7,709 bases of DNA from assembly GCA_030042375.1 (NCBI GenBank), contig JASHZU010000285.1:1-7709 (forward strand). Reading direction: 5' to 3'. The notes below the pieces were generated by a model. It searched no databases and had not been told where the DNA came from. It worked only from the letters and a program-made list of their open reading frames with translations. Shown here piece after piece: positions 5,417 through 7,709 of this stretch; the first letter of the stretch is position 1; every line of letters starts with the position of its first letter. Both the position numbers and the translations under genes were made by a program. Source of the stretch: Verrucomicrobiia bacterium (GTDB taxonomy: Bacteria; Verrucomicrobiota; Verrucomicrobiae; Limisphaerales; UBA11358).

Positions 5417-7033
5417 ATGGACTCTCAGGCAATTAAAGTTTTGTTCATTGGCAGAGACGAGCGTTTCGCGCAGGAAGCCGCCGGGATAGTGCGGGAAACG
5501 GGCGTTACGCTTGAATTTGCCGACTTCGAACGTGCAGTGGGGGCGCTCAAATCAAATTCTTACGACGCGATATTATTCGAACCCGTCACGCCGAATGCCG
5601 CGGGTTTGTTTCAAATCACCTCATTGGCCATCCTGGCACCCCAATTGCCGATTATTGTCGTGGGTTCCATCAAAGACGAAGGGTTCGCCGTCGAAACGAA
5701 CAATGCCGGGGCGCAAGGCTTCCTGGCCCGGGAGACGTTTGAGCCGTACCTGGTGCGGCGTACCATCCGCTGCGCCCTGGAACGGCAGATTGAGCGCGTG
5801 GCGCTGGTCGCGGAAAAGGAAAATTATTACGGCATTTTCGACCATCTCATTGAAGGCATTTTTCGCACGACACCGGACGGGCATTATGTGATGGCAAACG
5901 TCGCGCTGGCACGCATTTACGGTTATGACTCGCCGGCCGATTTGATGGCTAATATCACGGACATTGCGCACAAACTGTACGTGGAGCCGCACCGCCGCGA
6001 CGAGTTCGTGGAATTGATGGCGGGCAATGATGTGATCACCGGGTTTGAGTCGAGGATTTATCGGAAGGACCAAACCATCATTTGGATTTCAGAGAATTGC
6101 CGTGCCGTGCGCGATCCCGAGGGAAAGGTGATTTACTACGAAGGCACGGTGGAAGACATCACGGAGCGAAAGTACGCCGAGGAACAAATCCGGCGGACGA
6201 CGGCGGAATTGACCCGCAGCCGCGAGGAATTGCGCGTGCGGCACCAGATCATGGAGGAAAACCTGCGGATGGCGCGCGAAATCCAGCTCACGATGCTGCC
6301 GCAACAATATCCGTCCTTTCCGGAGGACGTTCCGACTGAGCTGAGCGCGTTTCAGTTCACGCATCGTTATCAATCCGCCGAGACCGTCAGCGGAGATTTT
6401 TTCGCCATCTCGGCGCTTTCGAATGATGAAGCGGGTGTTTTGATTTGCGATGTGACCGGCCACGGGATTCGTGCGGCGCTGGTCACGGCGATGATTCGCG
6501 CGCTGGCGGAAGAACTGAAGCCTTGCGCCGCCGACCCGGGATTTTTTCTGCGCAAACTCAACGGAGATTTATTCAACATTTTGAAGACAACTGGTTCGCC
6601 GATGTTGACCACCGCTTTTTATTTCGTGGCGAACTGGCGGACGGGCACCCTGCGGTTTGCCAATGCCGGCCATCCCCGGCCGTTGCTGGTGCGCCGGTCG
6701 GAAAATCTCATCCTCCCATTGGCTAACGCCTCAGGCCACAGCCAGCCGGCCATGGGGCTTTTTGAGGACCCGCCGTATCAAACGACGGAAGTCAAAATCG
6801 TCCCGGGCGACCTGGTCATGCTTTTCACTGATGGACTTTACGAAGTGCAGGGCGCGAATGAAGAACTTTATTCGCAGCAACGCCTGATGCTGGACCTCAA
6901 AGGCCTGATTTCCCAGCCGGTGGGCCAGCTTTTTGACAGCCTGTTGGAAACAGTCCGCACTTTTTCCGTGAACCACGATTTTGAAGACGACGTTTCGCTG
7001 GTGGGAATGGAATTTAGCCGGAAACCGGAATAA
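5417..7033 (+). CDS. Receiver-like / PAS / SpoIIE-type PP2C serine phosphatase (RsbU-like)
   Basis: 538-aa cytosolic signalling protein. Residues 6-125 form a CheY-like fold, but the phospho-acceptor position reads LFEP (Glu55, not Asp), the N-terminal acidic pair is reduced to Asp14, and the usual Lys is Arg105; this looks like a pseudo-receiver. A PAS domain spans about 134-235, with a PAC-like YYEGTVEDITERK end at 240-252. A linker helix (250-295) with MAREIQLTMLPQ (285-296), typical of RsbU-like phosphatases, leads to the SpoIIE/PP2C domain. Metal ligands are present: Asp327 in VSGDFF, Asp345 in CDVTGHG, Asp472 in FTDGLYE and Asp524/525 in EDDVSLV, so catalysis is likely intact. Such enzymes usually dephosphorylate an anti-sigma-antagonist (STAS) protein in partner switching; no STAS or RsbW-type kinase is nearby. 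Start ATG at 5417 without a Shine-Dalgarno; apparently transcribed alone. The substrate is unknown. Confidence 0.93.
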   Translation: MDSQAIKVLFIGRDERFAQEAAGIVRETGVTLEFADFERAVGALKSNSYDAILFEPVTPNAAGLFQITSLAILAPQLPIIVVGSIKDEGFAVETNNAGAQGFLARETFEPYLVRRTIRCALERQIERVALVAEKENYYGIFDHLIEGIFRTTPDGHYVMANVALARIYGYDSPADLMANITDIAHKLYVEPHRRDEFVELMAGNDVITGFESRIYRKDQTIIWISENCRAVRDPEGKVIYYEGTVEDITERKYAEEQIRRTTAELTRSREELRVRHQIMEENLRMAREIQLTMLPQQYPSFPEDVPTELSAFQFTHRYQSAETVSGDFFAISALSNDEAGVLICDVTGHGIRAALVTAMIRALAEELKPCAADPGFFLRKLNGDLFNILKTTGSPMLTTAFYFVANWRTGTLRFANAGHPRPLLVRRSENLILPLANASGHSQPAMGLFEDPPYQTTEVKIVPGDLVMLFTDGLYEVQGANEELYSQQRLMLDLKGLISQPVGQLFDSLLETVRTFSVNHDFEDDVSLVGMEFSRKPE

Positions 7034-7068
7034 CCAGGCTTCGAAAATCCAGACTGGCGCCTTAGGCT

Positions 7069-7709
7069 TTAATTCTCAACGAATTTTATCACGCGCGATT
7101 TTTCAGAGCGTTTGCGCTGATTTTCATCGAGGATTCTTTTGCGCAAGCGCAGATTTTTCGGCGTAGCTTCAACAAATTCGTCCACATCGATGTATTCCAA
7201 CGCGCGTTCCAGGCTGAGTTTGAGCGGCGGCGCGAGCTGAATGCCTTTGCCTTCACCCTGGGAGCGCATGTTGGTCAGGCGCTTTTCCTTTACCGGGTTT
7301 ACCGGGATATCATTTTCGCGCGCGTTTTCGCCGACAATCATGCCGACGTACACTTCATCGCCCGGCTCGACCATGAGGCGGCCGCGTTCCTGGATCATGT
7401 TCAGCGCGTAACTGGTCGCGGAGCCGGCATCCATGGAAACGAGCGAACCATTCTTGCGCGCGGCGATTTCGCCGCGGTCCGCGCCGTATTCGTGGAACAA
7501 ATGGCTCATGACACCCATCCCGCGGGTCATGTTGACCAAATCAGTTTCAAAACCAATGATGCCGCGCATGGGCACAAGGGCCTCGACGGAAACGTGAGCG
7601 CCGACGTGGTTCATGTTGGTGATTTGCGCCTTGCGGAAGGAAAGATTTTCCATAACGGCGCCGAGGTTTTCACTGGGAATTTCCACAAACAGCTTTTCAA
7701 TCGGCTCGA
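7069..7709 (-). CDS. typA: Ribosome-associated GTPase TypA/BipA, C-terminal part (5' end outside window)
   Basis: Translational GTPase of the EF-G/LepA superfamily, binding the 70S ribosome and aiding ribosome assembly and stress or cold adaptation. Only the C-terminal ~213 residues are in the window; the G domain lies beyond the right edge. The frame is open to the last base: residues EPIEKLF precede the Val-Glu-Ile-Pro at 7686, and the GTG there is an internal Val, not a start. Diagnostic stretches are PMRGIIGFETD (domain V), the ARKNGSLVSM and SATSYALN segment, QERGRLMVEPGDEVYVGMIVGE, the LTNMRSQGEGK region and the BipA-specific C-terminal domain ending TPKNLRLRKRILDENQRKRSEK. Ends at TAA (7069-7071) with a short VIKFVEN tail. 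Convergent with the phosphatase gene, 35 bp apart, without an obvious terminator hairpin. Identification is firm. Confidence 0.97.
   Translation of the reverse strand, partial: EPIEKLFVEIPSENLGAVMENLSFRKAQITNMNHVGAHVSVEALVPMRGIIGFETDLVNMTRGMGVMSHLFHEYGADRGEIAARKNGSLVSMDAGSATSYALNMIQERGRLMVEPGDEVYVGMIVGENARENDIPVNPVKEKRLTNMRSQGEGKGIQLAPPLKLSLERALEYIDVDEFVEATPKNLRLRKRILDENQRKRSEKSRVIKFVEN

Noticed and set aside
2139..7033. Functional link between the anti-sigma-like protein and the SpoIIE-type phosphatase
   Set aside because: The phosphatase family acts on STAS anti-sigma antagonists with RsbW-type kinases; the small protein has a TM helix and no kinase motifs, and the genes are separated by lgt and miaA.
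7034..7068. Bidirectional terminator between the phosphatase and typA genes
   Set aside because: Only a 3-bp GCC/GGC pairing and a GGCGCC palindrome without a proper loop or T-run; too weak to call.

Overview
The window is a compact stretch of bacterial chromosome, GC-rich by eye, with eight protein genes, two of them cut by the window edges. No rRNA, tRNA, CRISPR array, insertion sequence or phage gene was seen. The best guess for the host is a verrucomicrobial bacterium of the Pedosphaera/Limisphaerales type. That rests on three things: a one-TM protein with a 'LP..PVASNFTARV.QAIELE'-like N-terminus followed directly by a secreted DUF3106-type protein, a TatC with a large extra periplasmic loop, and start codons that mostly lack Shine-Dalgarno sequences. 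This is recall of family patterns, not a search result.

Layout, left to right: (1) the 3' portion of tatC (+), which meets hemE (-) tail to tail across 21 bp; (2) hemE, uroporphyrinogen decarboxylase; (3) a 113-bp divergent intergenic region containing a small GC hairpin with a T-run; (4) a rightward run of four closely packed genes: a small membrane-anchored, anti-sigma-like protein, a secreted DUF3106-like repeat protein overlapping it by ATGA, lgt (58 bp further on, GTG start) and miaA (3 bp after lgt); (5) a 125-bp intergenic region with two hairpins of matching geometry; (6) a 538-aa regulatory phosphatase (receiver-like, PAS and SpoIIE/PP2C domains); (7) 35 bp with no obvious terminator, then the C-terminal third of typA/bipA (-), which runs off the right edge.

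Most genes are housekeeping: twin-arginine protein export (tatC), haem biosynthesis (hemE), lipoprotein maturation (lgt), tRNA A37 modification (miaA) and a ribosome-associated GTPase (typA). The less ordinary content is the orphan anti-sigma-like/DUF3106 pair with no sigma gene beside it, the phosphatase whose receiver domain has lost its phospho-acceptor Asp, and a TatC with an insertion of roughly 80 residues carrying three Gly-Thr-Asn repeats. I see no clear multi-gene novel system. The orphan DUF3106 pair and the TatC insertion are the best candidates for follow-up.
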